Positions 11,044 through 22,828 of a stretch of DNA of 64,000 nt are shown here, piece by piece. The notes under the pieces were generated by a model. That model did not search any database and was not told the origin of the DNA. It was given only the letters and a program-made list of their open reading frames with translations. A program made the position numbers and the translations under genes. Origin of the DNA: Cryptomeria japonica (lineage: Eukaryota > Streptophyta > Pinopsida > Cupressales > Cupressaceae); the NCBI RefSeq assembly GCF_030272615.1, contig NC_081412.1, forward strand, positions 477,345,657 to 477,409,656. Direction: 5' to 3'. Within the stretch, counting starts at the first letter, position 1, and every line of letters begins with the position of its first letter.

Positions 11044-12177
11044 TGAGTTATAGAGAGTTGTCTCACTAACTTGCAGAATCTGAAGAAGCCCTAGGTGAAT
11101 TGAGGGTTAATTATAAAGCTTCATTGGCAAAGAGGGGAGAACTAGCTAAAAATTTGTATGAAATTGGTGAAAAAAGTTCATCTGAAGAAGCTAACATTGA
11201 TGCTTTGGTGAATGAAGTGGAAAAGTTAAATGATGATAAGTTAAGTCTGCAGAGAGAACTTGAAGCCCTAACTATTAGGATGAGTCAAGAGCTGGAAGCC
11301 AGAAGGACTACTAAAGACAAGATCAGAGAGAAGGATCATGAAATCTCTAATCTGAATCAAGAGATTGGTACTCTGCATGCACATCTTCATGAGGAAAAAG
11401 AAGAAAACGAAGAAGTAAAGGTTGATCTAGACATGGCAATGTCTCTTAGAGAAAGTCTGAAGAAGAAGAATCAAGATCTTACAAAGTATCTTGTTGATGC
11501 TAATGAGATACTTTCTAAATTTAAGAAAAGCTCTACTATGTTTGATGAGAAGATTTAGTCACAAAGGAAGAGAGGAGAGACACAAGGCTTAGGATACATA
11601 ACCTTTGAGAAAGGTGAGTCTTCTAGTACCAAGAACACCGATAAGAAATCCTACAAACCAATATGCTTCAATTGTCACAAGGTAGGTCATACTGCTAATG
11701 TTTGTAGAAGCATATCTAGTTCTTTTGATCGTTATAGACCTAATGCTTATGAGGGTCATAAACCTAGAAATTTTGATTGCTATTATTACACTTGCAACAA
11801 ATATGGGCATAGAGTTGTTGAGTGTAGGTTTGGAACAAACATTTAGAGACCTTACATGAATCAAAGACCTAATGGTGAATGGCAAGGATCTTGCAATAAC
11901 CGGAGAAACCCTACTTGGCAAAAAACTTATGTGAACCAGTCTAGTCCTTATGAGATGGAGTATAGATAGAATGTGACTTGTTCAATTTGTCACAACTTTG
12001 GACATGTTGCTTTGAACTGTTAAAGAAGAACTGGTAAAGGCAATGTTCGACCCTGGAGAGCATCTGGAATGGCTTGTTTTCATTGTCATCAATCGGGACA
12101 CATTGCTGAGTTTTTCAAAGCAAGAATGAACCAACCGGTTAATACGTCTACTGACTAGAAAGGAAAGAAGAAGGTTG
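11044..12177 (+). pseudogene. Element A Gag, 5' part (coiled coil plus four CCHC knuckles)
   Basis: The frame opens 'MSYRELSH'; the expected upstream ATG at about 11031 is cut off by a TGA created by an insertion. 11100-11558 is a heptad-rich coiled coil, including 'EVEKLNDDKLSLQRELEAL' and 'LTIRMSQELEARR'. Four CCHC knuckles follow: CFNCHKVGHTANVC (about 11663-11705), YTCNKYGHRVVEC (about 11790), CSICHNFGHVALNC (about 11977) and CFHCHQSGHIAEFF (about 12080), the last having lost its final Cys to Phe. Gag would form particles and bind the RNA. The frame is cut at 12177 by element B and its last ~35 codons lie at 19874-19985. Confidence 0.85.
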
Positions 12178-13330
12178 TGATAAACTTATAAGGCATTGAG
12201 AGGGGGGGTGAATCAGTGCAAGAAAAACATTAACACAAAATTGATCACCACTTTAAATAACTTAAAGCTTAATAAACATAAAAGAAACATCACCACATAA
12301 GCTAACACCCAATATATCATGCTCCACATAACACAAATATTTATACGTGGAAACCCAAAAGGGAAAAGCCATGGTGGGAGTTAATACGCACAAGATTCAC
12401 CATCTGTAGAATAGAAATCTTTGACCAGTTAAGGTCACACAAACATGCCTTGTTAGGAGCAGGTTAGGAGTCACCCGGTTAAGGGATTTACCTCAGCCTT
12501 GTTAAAAGCTTTTGCCTATTAGGAGAAACCTCGCAAGAGGATTTTGACTCAAGTTAATGAGCTACCTTGTTAGGGGATTTACAATTTCAGGCCTGTTAGG
12601 ACCTACCCGATTAGAGGATTTGACTGCTGCAACTGTCAGGAAAATAAATAGTAAAATGATCTGCATATAGCACCTTTGTGCTTGATAAGATCCACTTCAG
12701 TTCCACTCAATACATCAACAACACATCAATACAGAGCTTCATAATTTACCGCACAATCAAACTCTAAATATTCTCTTATGATCTCGTTCACCATCTCATA
12801 ACTCATCACACTTTTTATAAACATCAACTTAGTCAGCTAACAACCTTGGAATAATTTCCTAGGTTCAATGAATCTAGTAAATCTTGCACTACATGCTTTA
12901 CTTATGTCGGCCACCAATATAACAACTCGAAAATAAAACATTATGTGTATCGGTTTACCGATCTTAGTGACTTTGTTCTACTGGTTAGTTGTTCTTCATG
13001 ATTACTGCTTTGTACAAAATAACTTGCCCATCCTATTGAATCTGTTGTTATGGTATGAAACATAGCTACCTCATATAATCCCCAACACTCCTACAAAACC
13101 GCATCACCTAACTCTTCATTGATCTCTCATACTGGTTGCTTTGAATACAACTTTGTTCCTATTTACCAGTTGAAGTCCTATTTATTGATAAACTGTCTCC
13201 TCTACCGGTTATGCTTTACCAGTTGGCCTAAAAGACTTATATGACTATCAAAACATAGTTGCCATCAATGACAACATAAAACAATTCATCATTCAACTTA
13301 TTACATCAAAACATCATCATCAAGCCAAAA
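12178..13330 (-). repeat. Element B 3' LTR
   Basis: On the plus strand it starts TGATAAACTTATAAGG, followed by a G-run (12200-12210), and ends CATCATCAAGCCAAAA, where the partner LTR ends in CCAACA. The terminal TGTTGG has therefore decayed to TTTTGG. It matches 18727-19868 closely. Confidence 0.9.
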
Positions 13331-13342
13331 ATCCCCCCTTTG
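13331..13342 (-). other. Element B polypurine tract
   Basis: On the minus strand CAAAGGGGGGAT lies directly upstream of the 3' LTR, the expected plus-strand primer. Element A has the same motif with one G fewer (22817-22828). Confidence 0.85.
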
Positions 13343-13589
13343 GCATTGACGGCAACACTTAGGAAAATTTTGGTCTAAGTGTGCAATACAAAAATTGACT
13401 CAACTCATGACACATACTCTCCCTTAGCAATTACAACATTTTACAACTACAATTCAAAATTTTAACTTCACTACTACTCCCCCTTTAACAACAATGACAA
13501 AGGTAAGCGAATACATAAAAGATAAATGCAGTATACATCAAAATTTGCATTATCATATATAGATATAAAAGTTCAAATGTTTTACTCTT

Positions 13590-16500
13590 AGAAAATGCAT
13601 CTCCAAAATGAGATTTTAACTACTTCAAATCATTGTGCCAAGTTTCCAAAAGAGTGTTGGTTATCTCAACATGTGTTCTTATCTGGAAAGCCAGCTCCTC
13701 GATGGCATAAATTGTACTCATCGCAGGTGTAGCTAGAATAGCTTCAATTTCCTTGTAGCCTCTCTACAAGATTTCAACCTTAGGAATCAAAAGTGTTTGT
13801 AGCTCCTGCAGTGACTTAGTCCTTTTGACCTGTTCATTCTCATAAGCTTTTAGCTTATGTTGAAGTTCAACAACCGATCTACCATAAGTTATAGCATAAT
13901 CATTTAGGTGGGCTAAATGATTCACTTAGAACTTCAAGTTCCTTTTCAGCTTCATGTTTCCTTTTCATCAAATCATCACAAAATAATGAAAACTTAGCAA
14001 CAGTGGATAGGATTTTACCTTCGATTTCAATTGCATCTTTAATATGATCTTTATTAACCATCAGAGCAACTTTGTCTTTATCAATATCATTCATCAACTG
14101 CTCTATTCCTTTCTCCTTAAATTCCCTTTCCACATTCAAATATGCTACATCTTTAAAAAATTTCATCTATTCACCAACATCAACAACCAATTGACCTAAC
14201 TTATCAATTGGAGTAGACAGTCTATTAGTGTTTGTCTCTAGTAATAGACTAGACAAAATCTCAACTGCACATTGTATAGTTTGAGCTTCCTTTTGTTGTT
14301 CCTTCATTCTTTTCTTCTTAGCTCTAGATTGTATGGCAGTTGCAATCTCCATTAGTTCTATAGAACTCAATACATCCATATTTATGGTTCCTTGTATACT
14401 TAATGCAGAATTGTCCTCATCATCATCAATTTTCTGATTAGAAGTAGGTGATAAAGGTATCACTTTAGGTGCCAGTCTCACTAATTTCAATTCTTCCTCT
14501 TCTTTCTTTTCTTTTGTCTTCTCCTCTTCCTTCTCCTTATCCTTCACCGGTGGTGTTTGTGTATCAACTATTTGAGTGATTATTGGTGGCTCTTTCTCAG
14601 TCTACTTTTCTTTTGTTCTCTTCAGATCTTGTTCTTTTTGTTCAGTCATCTGAACACCTTCATCATGTATATCCTCAGTGTGATCTTTTTTTTTCCTCCT
14701 CAGTACTAGTTACCTTAACTTCTTTATCATCATATGAAATTATAACTATTTCAGTTTGTACATTTACTAGTTTTGTCTTTTCTTCTTCATCTACTAATTG
14801 GTTTCCCATAACAATCTCATCAGGTGTAAAATCACTGATATCAACATTGTCTGGAATATCTTTTGCCTTAAACTTCTCTGGTTGCTCTTCTTCCTCATTA
14901 GGTATCAAACCTAGTAACTTCTTCAATATCTACTCAATTTCCATAAGAACTGATTGGGTCTCACCAATTAACAGTCTTGTCAACTTTTTCTTAGATCTAA
15001 AAGATGATTTAGCCTTTGCAATAATTTCATCGATCTCCTCCTTTGTGGCTTCAAGTTGCAAGTTTTTAAGAATAAATTCAATAAATTCTATATCTTGTTT
15101 TATGGCTGGCTTCCATCTAGCATCAAGCTTATCATACAAATAATTTGAAATCTACCCTTGTAATTCAATTAGGGCTTTACTATATTTATTCATCATAAAA
15201 ACAACTGCATCCTCTATCTTCCTTTGTTCATCCTCACTAAACTTATCCAAACCCTTAAGAACACCATATTTCTTAATACTTATTAACAACTTTTCAAAAG
15301 ATGTAGGTTTAGTTACTAGTTTCTTGATGAATTTGACAGTAGATGCTCCTACAACCTTTGACTTTTTTCCACTAGCTCTTAGAGCTTTCTTCTCACCTTT
15401 TGATTCAGTTTCTTCTTCATGATCAGCTATCGGTTTCTTTGCTTTCTCCTTTTTCCTCTTGCCTTTAGTTACCGGTGCTTCAGGTGTAGGGGGCTCGATG
15501 ACTTTACCTTTTCTCATGAATTGTATCTTGGAAGGTTTCTCCTTGTTTTCCTCTGCAGGTTTCTCTTTCTTAACCTTTGCACTTCTTGTCTTCATACCGA
15601 TGTTGGTACCGGTTGGGGCATTAGATGCTCCTGCTTGTTTAGTTTCATATTTTTCTCTAGCCTTTGTTATTGCCTCCTTAGTAAATCCTTGTTGCTCAGC
15701 AAACTGCTCAACTTCCTTTCTCACTTTCTTAGCAATTACCAGTTTGCTTAACTCAGAGTGCACTAGTAAAGATTTCTCTTTATAGGTTCCAAACCTCTCA
15801 AGAGTAGTATCTACTGGTTGTGCTAGAAAATGTTCTGCATATGCAACCAAAAGATCTTCTTCAACATCGTAGCCCATAGGCATCACCCAAGTTGTCTTAG
15901 GATCAATTGCCTCCATTTGACATGTGTCTGTGTCAACCAAAAATAGATGGTATCCTCATATCTATTGACAACCTGTGCCAGTATCCTCTCTCTTGCATGC
16001 ATCTTTTTCTGAAAAACTTTGAAATAACCCCAAGAAATCTTACCAAAATCATTATCCAACATCCTGATGTTGTTCTTCATCTGTAACAATGTCGGTGTCT
16101 CCTTAGACCACTGAACATGATCGATACCAAGAAAGAAATCCTGAAAAATAGAAGAACAATCCAACAATCACTTGTCCAAATTTAAACTTCAGTATTTTGT
16201 CTTTCTTGATGGATTCAAGATTGAGCACCAACTGACTTCTCAATGCCTCAGACAAATCATAATCAACATTTTCTTTGATCATCCAATAAGCAGTATGGAT
16301 GGCTGCAACAAAGATGTTGTTCATCTTGCTAGAATGATATACCTGGTATCCTATGACCATTGAAGCAAATTTTACTACGGGATCATCAATCTCATTAACA
16401 ATCATAGCTCTTCCATCCCATCGTGACCTAGTCAACTCGGCAACATCATTCTTAAGAACTGATCTCAATACTGGAACTTCACCGGTCGAACACAATCCAA

Positions 16501-16894
16501 TTATTTCATGAATTGCTTATTTGGTGATCTTATGTGGTCGATCAAGCCACATAAACTGGTCATGCACACGACTCAAAAAATATCTCACAAGATCATATTC
16601 AAAATCATTAATAGAATTTAATGCTTGGTGAAAACCATTATTGGTAACACGCTTAAACTGTTCCTTCAACAATCTATTCTTATCACATAACAATCTATAC
16701 TGATCGAATATAACAAAAATTCCAAGATCTTCCAACTTACAATGAATGTATGATCCAATATCCTCTACATGTAAAACTCCATATGGGACTCCAGATAGGG
16801 CTTAGGTGGGATCAGTTTCAATGAGTTTAAAAGGGCACCTCTTAAACTTTGGATGAGGCCTGACTGTAACATCTACTAGATGTGGTGCATCCAT
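13590..16894 (-). pseudogene. Element B ORF2: non-pol protein with globular N-terminus and charged tail
   Basis: It starts at ATG 16894 (MDAPHLVDVTV), about 490 bp downstream of Gag; the 3' limit is approximate. Residues ~1-330 (16894-15900) look globular, with 'IHEIIGLCSTGEVP', 'KFASMVIGYQVYHSSKMNN' and 'KFGQVIVGLFFYF'. Next is a long Lys/Glu-rich linker with NLS-like clusters (15152-15700: 'KGKRKKEKAKK', 'ASGKKSKVV'), then 'IKKYGVL...EDEQRKIEDAVVFMMNKYSKALIELQG', acidic stretches (14167-14926) and a helical C-terminal part. No protease, RT, RNase H or integrase motif is present. The layout recalls the 'putative plant transposon protein' type of domain known beside plant retroelements; I infer this and cannot confirm it. 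The frame is broken by several stops and at least three frameshifts (near 16165, 15910 and 14680). Confidence 0.7.
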
Positions 16895-17381
16895 CTTCAG
16901 AGATTCACACTTAGAAACAGATAACAGGATTTGTCAGATAAATACCTTTCAACTCTTCCACAACTAGGATTTCAACACTGAGAATGCACTTTCACTGATT
17001 ATCGATCATAGATCACTCCAAATCTTATGTTAATCTAATCAAATGTTTCTCACACAATCTCTTCTCTTCTATTTTTTCTCTTCAAGTGTTGTCAAGAATG
17101 AAAAGTGACAAATGATATTCAAAAAGTCCTTTTATTTGCTCAATAGCTATCGCATTAAATTTTATTCTCAGTTGTATAAACACATAAATCCTAAAACACC
17201 ATTCAATATACTACCGGTTCTCATATCACATCAAATCTATTGGTTTGATCATAAAATCACTTCATAATATCATAATGCATCAAGATAAACAGATTTATCT
17301 TACCACACACCATATAGGGGGGTCCAGAAATGGATCTATCATTAAGCTCCCCCTGAGCCTTTTAATAGCTTAGTTTGTCAG
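16895..17381. other. Element B gag-ORF2 spacer
   Basis: About 490 bp without a coding frame. On the minus strand it contains 'gggggagctt' and 'cccccctatatgg' just after the Gag stop, and the same block follows Gag in A (20010-20050). It may be an intergenic or splice region for ORF2 expression; this is inference only. Confidence 0.45.
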
Positions 17382-18664
17382 TCATGAGTTCTCCACACTA
17401 GGTGAAGAATTAGGATCTTTCAATGGTTTCTCATCACTCTTCTTTTTCCATATCTTGTCCATCTCTGCTCTGGTCTCTTCCACATCAACTTTCTTCTTCC
17501 CTTTCTAGTCAACAAATCGAGTTATTGGTTGACTCATTTTAGCTCTGCAAAACTTTGCAAGGTGTCCTGGTTGGTGACAATGAAAACATGTCATACCAGA
17601 TGCTCTCTAGGGTCCAGCATTGCCTCTATCGGTCCTTCTTCTATAATTCATAGCTACATGACCGTAGTTATGACAGATTGTGCAAATCACATTCACTCTT
17701 TTTCATCTCATAGGGACTAGACCGATTAGCATAAGGTCTCTGCCAATTTGCATTTCTTTGGTCATTAAAATTTCTTTGCCAACCTCAACCAAATCTCTGA
17801 TTCATGTGGGGTGTCGGATTATTTGCTCCTTACCCACATTCAACATCTCTATGCCCATACATGTTGCAAGTGTAACAATATCCATTAAAGGTTCTAGGTT
17901 TGTATCTTTGATAGGCATTAGGTCTATAACCATCAAAAGAATTAGATATACAAACATTAGCAGTATGTCCTAGCTTATGACAATTAAAGCATACTGGTTT
18001 GTAGGGTTTCTTACTGATGGATTTCTAGATCTTAGGTGCAAATTTACCTTCTTCAATGTTGTCCTTTATACCGGAAGGCTCACCTTTCTCAAAAGTAGTG
18101 TAACCCAAGCCTTATGTCTCACCTTTCATCCTCTATGATTGAATCTGTTCATCAAGCATATTAGAACTTTTGTTAAACTTCGCAAGTGTTTCATTAGCAT
18201 CTGCAAGTTCCTTTGTAATATCTTCATTATTTTTCATCATGCTTTCTCTTAGATACATTGCCATGTCTAGATCAGCCTTTGTTTCTTCTTTTTCTTCTTG
18301 TTCCTCATGAAGATGAGCATATAGGGTTCCAACCTCCTGGTTCAGCTTAAAGATCTCATGTTCTTTTTCTCTGATCTTATCTTCACTTGTCCTCCTTTCT
18401 TCAAGCTCTTGACTCATCCTGATGGTTAGGGCTTCCAACACTCTCCTCAGGTTTGCCTTCTCATCATTTAGTTTTTCAACTTCAGCAGCCAATGCATCCA
18501 TGTTTGCTTCATCAGAAGAACTATTTTTCAGTAAAATCCATCAATTGTTCTACAAGCTCTCTTCTCTTAGCAAGTGAGGCTTTATACTTACCTTTTAATG
18601 TATCTAGGGCTTCTTCAGATTCTGCAAGTTGGTTAGACAACTCTCTATAACTCATATCCCCCAT
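17382..18664 (-). pseudogene. Element B Gag (coiled coil plus CCHC array)
   Basis: The start is ATG 18664, reading 'MGDMSYRELSNQLAESEEAL', about 50 bases after the primer site. 18133-18501 is the same coiled coil as in A ('AAEVEKLNDEKANLRR', 'LTIRMSQELEERR'). Knuckles are CFNCHKLGHTANVC (about 17950-17990), CYTCNMYGHRDVEC (about 17850), CTICHNYGHVAMNY (about 17660; last Cys lost) and CFHCHQPGHLAKFC (about 17570). The C terminus is 'SSPSVENS', stop at 17382. One frameshift lies near 18520 and TAG or TGA stops are scattered. It is the best template for the family's Gag in this window. Confidence 0.85.
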
Positions 18665-18712
18665 TATAGCCTTAGGGATCTTTCCCAAGATTTTAAGCCT
18701 TAAGGGAAGTAG

Positions 18713-18724
18713 GCTTTGATACCA
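18713..18724 (-). other. Element B primer-binding site
   Basis: The reverse complement is TGGTATCAAAGC, the initiator-Met site with one change (C to T on the plus strand), two bases from the LTR edge. Confidence 0.9.
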
Positions 18725-18726
18725 AT

Positions 18727-19868
18727 TGATAAACTTATAAGGCACTGAGAGGGGAGGGTGAATCAGTGCAAGCAAAAACAATAACACAAATTTGATCACC
18801 ACTTTAAATAACTTAAATCTTAATAAATGTAAAAGAAATATCACCACATAAGATAACACCCAATATATCATGCTCCACATAACACAAAGATTTATACGTG
18901 GAAACCCAAAAGGGAAAAACCACATTGGGAGTTAATACCCACAAGATTCACTATCTGCAGAATAGAAATATTTGACCGGTTAAGGTCATACAAACATGCC
19001 CTATTAGGAGTCACCTGGTTAAGGGATTTACCTCAGCCCAGTTAAAAGCTTTTCCCTATTAGGAGAAACCTCTCAAGAGGATTTAGAATCAAGTTAATGA
19101 GCTACCCTCTTAGGGGATTTACAATTTTAGGCCTGTTAGGACCTACCCGGTTAGGGGATTTGACTGTTGCAACTATTAGGAAAAATAAGTAAAATGATTT
19201 GCATATAACACCTTTGTGCTTGATAAGATCTGCTGCAATTCCACTCAATACATCAACAACACATTAATACAGAGCTTCACAATTTACCGCACAATCAAAC
19301 TCTCAATATTCACCTATGATCTCATTCACCATCTCATAACTCATCACACTTTTTATAAACATCAACTTAGTTGGCTAACACCCTTGGAACAATTTCCTAG
19401 GTTCAATGAATCTAGTCAATCTTGTACTACATGCTTTACTTATGTCGGCCACTGACATAACAACTCAAAAATACAACTTTATGTGTACCAGTTTACCAAT
19501 CTTAGTCACTTTGTTCTACCGATTAGTTATTCTTCATGATTGACTGTTGTTTACAACATAACTCACTCATCCTGTTGAATCTATCGATGCAGTATAAAAC
19601 ATAGCTACCTGATACAATCTCCAACACTCCTGCAAAACCACATCACCTAACTCTTCATTGAGCGCTCATACTGGTTGCTTTGAATACAACTTTGTTCCTG
19701 TTTACTGGTTGAAGTCCTATTTATTGATAAATTGTCTCCTCTACTGGTTATGCTTTACCGATTGGCCTAAAAGACTTAGATGACTATTAAAACATAGTTG
19801 CCATCAATGTCAACATAAAAAAGTCATCATTCAACTTATTACATCAAAACATCATCATCAAGCCAACA
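18727..19868 (-). repeat. Element B 5' LTR
   Basis: On the plus strand it starts TGATAAAC and ends AAGCCAACA, followed by the TGTTG target duplication. It is 1142 bp and carries the same phrase series as A's LTRs in reverse ('ggttaagggattt' near 19018). Confidence 0.92.
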
Positions 19869-20461
19869 TGTTGATGTGGAGGAAACTAGAGAAGAGATGA
19901 ACAAGATCTGGAGAAAGAAGAGCGATGAGAAGCCATCAGAAGAGTCTCATTCTTCACCTAGTGTGGAGAAACCCTTCACTGGTTAACTAAGTTATCTATA
20001 AATCTTAGGGGGAGCTTATTGTCAGATCTATTTCCAGACCCCCTATATGATGTACGGTAAGTTAAATCTACATACTTTGATGCATTAAGATGATGAGAAG
20101 TGAGTTTTTGATCAAACCAGTAGGTTTGATGTGATATGAGAACCGGTGATGAGTATTACAGTTGAACGGTGATTAGGGTAAGATCAACTGGGTATAGAAT
20201 TTAATGAAACTTGTAAAAGGTAAATAAAAGGAAGTTTTTCAGTCTTATTTGTTACCTTGTATATTGGAGAACACTTGGAGAGTGATAAAGAATGAGAAAG
20301 AACTAGTGTTTACTACATTGACAAATATTGACAATGAAATGAAGAGATTTGTGGAGAAGTGAATCAGTGAAGTGCATTCAAACCGGAAAGTGCAGAAACC
20401 CTAGCTACGGAGGTGGTGAAAGCTATTTATCTAGAATCTAAGTCTGTGTTTGATATCTTAC
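19869..20461 (+). pseudogene. Element A Gag 3' end and gag-ORF2 spacer
   Basis: 19874-19985 encodes the last ~35 residues of A's Gag ('DVEETREEMNKIWRKK' to 'SPSVEKPFTG', then stop). It lines up with B's Gag C-terminus at 17382-17500. The rest is the non-coding spacer, with the 'agggggagctt' block near 20010 as in B. Confidence 0.8.
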
Positions 20462-22581
20462 ATTGGATACACCACATTTTGTAGAAGTTACTGAAAGGTC
20501 AGGAATAAAATTAAAGAAGTGATTGCTGAGGCTAGAGAAATGTTTGAAGCGAAGAAGGTTGTTGAATCCTCTAGTGCCCCAACCAGTACCAGTACTAGTA
20601 GACAAATAAGAAGCATAGTTGCAAAGGAGAAACTTTCTAAGATTCAATTCAAAAGAAAGGGGAAAGAAGTCAACCCCCTACACCTAAAGAATCGGTAGCC
20701 ACCGATAAGAGGAAGAAGGAGCAAGCAAAGAGAACTGCAAATGAAGAGGAAATAGAATCTGAAGGTGAGAAGAAATAACTTAGAGCCATTGGAAAGAAGT
20801 CTAAGGTTGTTGGAGATTCTATTAGTGAAATCAGTTAAGAAATCGGTAACTAAACTTACTCTCTTTGAAGATGTATTGTATCACATTAAGAAGTATGGTA
20901 TTATGGTTGATGTAAAGAAACTTTATGATAAATATGGTGAAGATGAACAAAGACAAATTGAAGATGCAGTCGTTTTGTCAATGAATAAGTTTAGTAAAGC
21001 CCTGATTGAGTTGCAAGGGATAATTTCAAACTATTTGTATAATAAATTAGAAGCAAGATGGTAGGCATCAATAAAACAAGATAGGAAAATAACTAAATTT
21101 GTTCTTGTAAGTTTACAACCAAAAGCCTCAAAGGAGGAGTTGCAAAATATTCTTTTAAATTCAAAATCATGTTTCAGATCAAAGAGAAGGCTTACAAGAT
21201 TACTTGTTGGAGAATCCCAGTCAGTTCAAGTTGAGACTAAGGAAATTTTGAAGAAATTTTTAAGACTTATTCCTGAAGAAGAGGAACTAGAGAGATTAAA
21301 GGGATAAGATATCCCTAACAATGTGAATCTTGACGATATTATACCAGATGAGATTATTTTTTATACAAGCAATAGGAAAGATCCAATCATTATTCTTGAT
21401 GAAGAGAATGTATTACCGGGAGATATACCAATCGGTACAGGTGAAGAGTGTAAAGAAGCAAAAAAGAAAGATGAAGAAATGACAGGTCAACTGCTGAATG
21501 AGCAAACAAAAAAATGTACAGTCTACTGAGCAACTAGACAAGACTGAAACTAAAGAGCCACCAGTGAACACACAAATAGATGATGTAAAGAGAATTGCAC
21601 CACTGGTAAAGGATAATGAAAAGGAAAAGGAGATGACTGAAGAGAAAGAAGATAAGAAGAAGGAAGAAGAAAAGGTAAAATCAGGGGTACATGAGCAAAA
21701 AGTGACACCCCGGTCACTCTCATCTAAGAAAATTGTTGATGAAGATGAGGAGGATGAAACTGTAAGAATACAAGGACTGATCAACATGGATATGCTAAGT
21801 CCAACTGAGCTAATCGAGATTGCACCTGCCATGCAATCTAGAGAACAAAAGAAAATAATGAAGGCTCAAAGAAAAGAAGCACAGACTATTTAAAGTGTTG
21901 TTGAAATTTTGTCCAGTATATTACCAGAGACTGATATAGACAATCTTCCTACACTGATTGACAAACTGAAGAAAGTTGTCACAGTAGCAGGTGAGGAGAT
22001 GAAGAGATTGGAAGAAGTTGCAATCAAGAACACTGAGAAGGAATATGAGAAGAGAAGGATTGCAATTTTGTCCAAGGAAATTGACAGAAATAGGGTTGGT
22101 CTTAGTGATAATATGGAATAGATAAAACATTTACTAAAGACTGGAGGTAAAGTATTGTCTACAATTTGTAACTTTTCATTATTTCTTGATGATATAGAGA
22201 AGAAGATCAAGGCAGATCAATAGGCAATAAAGGTTATGAGTGAATCATTTGATCCCCTAAATGATTTAGCTACAATTTTTGGTCATTCTATGGTAAGTGT
22301 ACAACATAAGTTGAAGACATATGAGGCAAAAAAGGACTGCAACTCTATAGGAGTTATAGACACATATTGTTCCCAAGTTACAAATTTTGCAGAGATGATA
22401 TAAGGAAACATAGGCAATTTTGCTGACACCAGAGATGAGAACTCTAGATGCCATGGAAGATTTTGCACAACAAATCCATACACACATTAGGATCATATCC
22501 ACACTTTTGGAAACATGGGATATAGACTTACAGGCTTTGAAGACTAATTTTGATGACATTTTCTCAAAATGTAATATGTAA
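20462..22581 (+). pseudogene. Element A ORF2, N-terminal domain deleted
   Basis: It begins with the counterpart of B's ORF2 start (DTPHFVEVTER) but with ATTGG in place of ATGG. At about 20500 it jumps directly to the counterpart of B's linker ('AREMFEAKKV'), so roughly 1 kb encoding the globular domain is missing. The remainder follows B: basic linker (20580-20830), 'IKKYGIMVD...EDEQRQIEDAVVLSMNKFSKALIELQG' (20885-21020), an acidic block (21498-21890) and a helical tail ending in TAA at 22579-22581. Several frameshifts and stops break it. It shows where the ORF2 C-terminus should be. Confidence 0.75.
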
Positions 22582-22816
22582 ATTGTTGAACTCTTATACA
22601 TTTTCACTAATAACTACAAATTTTGGTCTGTTGTATTTATTTTTCACATGTATTTTCTTACCTTTGTCATTGTTGTCAAAGGGGGAGTAGTAGTATGAAA
22701 ATTTTGTAAAGGGTAGTAGTATACAACATGTAATTGCTAAGGGGAAGTTTTGAGTCATTAATTTTTGTAATGTGACACTTAGACAAAAAAAATTCCTAAG
22801 TGTTGCCATCAATGCC
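22582..22816 (+). other. Element A 3' untranslated stretch
   Basis: About 235 bp between the ORF2 stop and the polypurine tract. It includes two G-runs ('aaagggggagta' at about 22678 and 'aaggggaagttt' at about 22739) resembling extra polypurine tracts. There is no ORF. Confidence 0.5.
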
Positions 22817-22828
22817 AAAGGGGGAGAT
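22817..22828 (+). other. Element A polypurine tract
   Basis: AAAGGGGGAGAT abuts the TGTTGG start of the 3' LTR. Confidence 0.9.

Larger units (their letters stand above)
12178..19868 (-). mobile_element. Element B: second copy of the A family, inserted within A's gag
   Basis: Two LTRs (1153 and 1142 bp) in minus orientation flank a primer site, Gag and ORF2 in that order from right to left. The target duplication is GGTTG (12173-12177) against TGTTG (19869-19873). A's gag runs into the left edge with 'aaagaagaagg' and resumes on the right with 'atgtggaggaaac', exactly where B's own gag (near 17500) has the joined sequence. B is therefore younger than A, and 7.7 kb long with no pol. Confidence 0.93.

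Noticed and set aside
14583-15785. Ser/Phe-rich plus-strand ORFs of 108-186 codons
   Set aside because: They are antisense to the Lys/Glu-rich ORF2 of element B, which naturally yields Ser/Phe-rich frames on the other strand.
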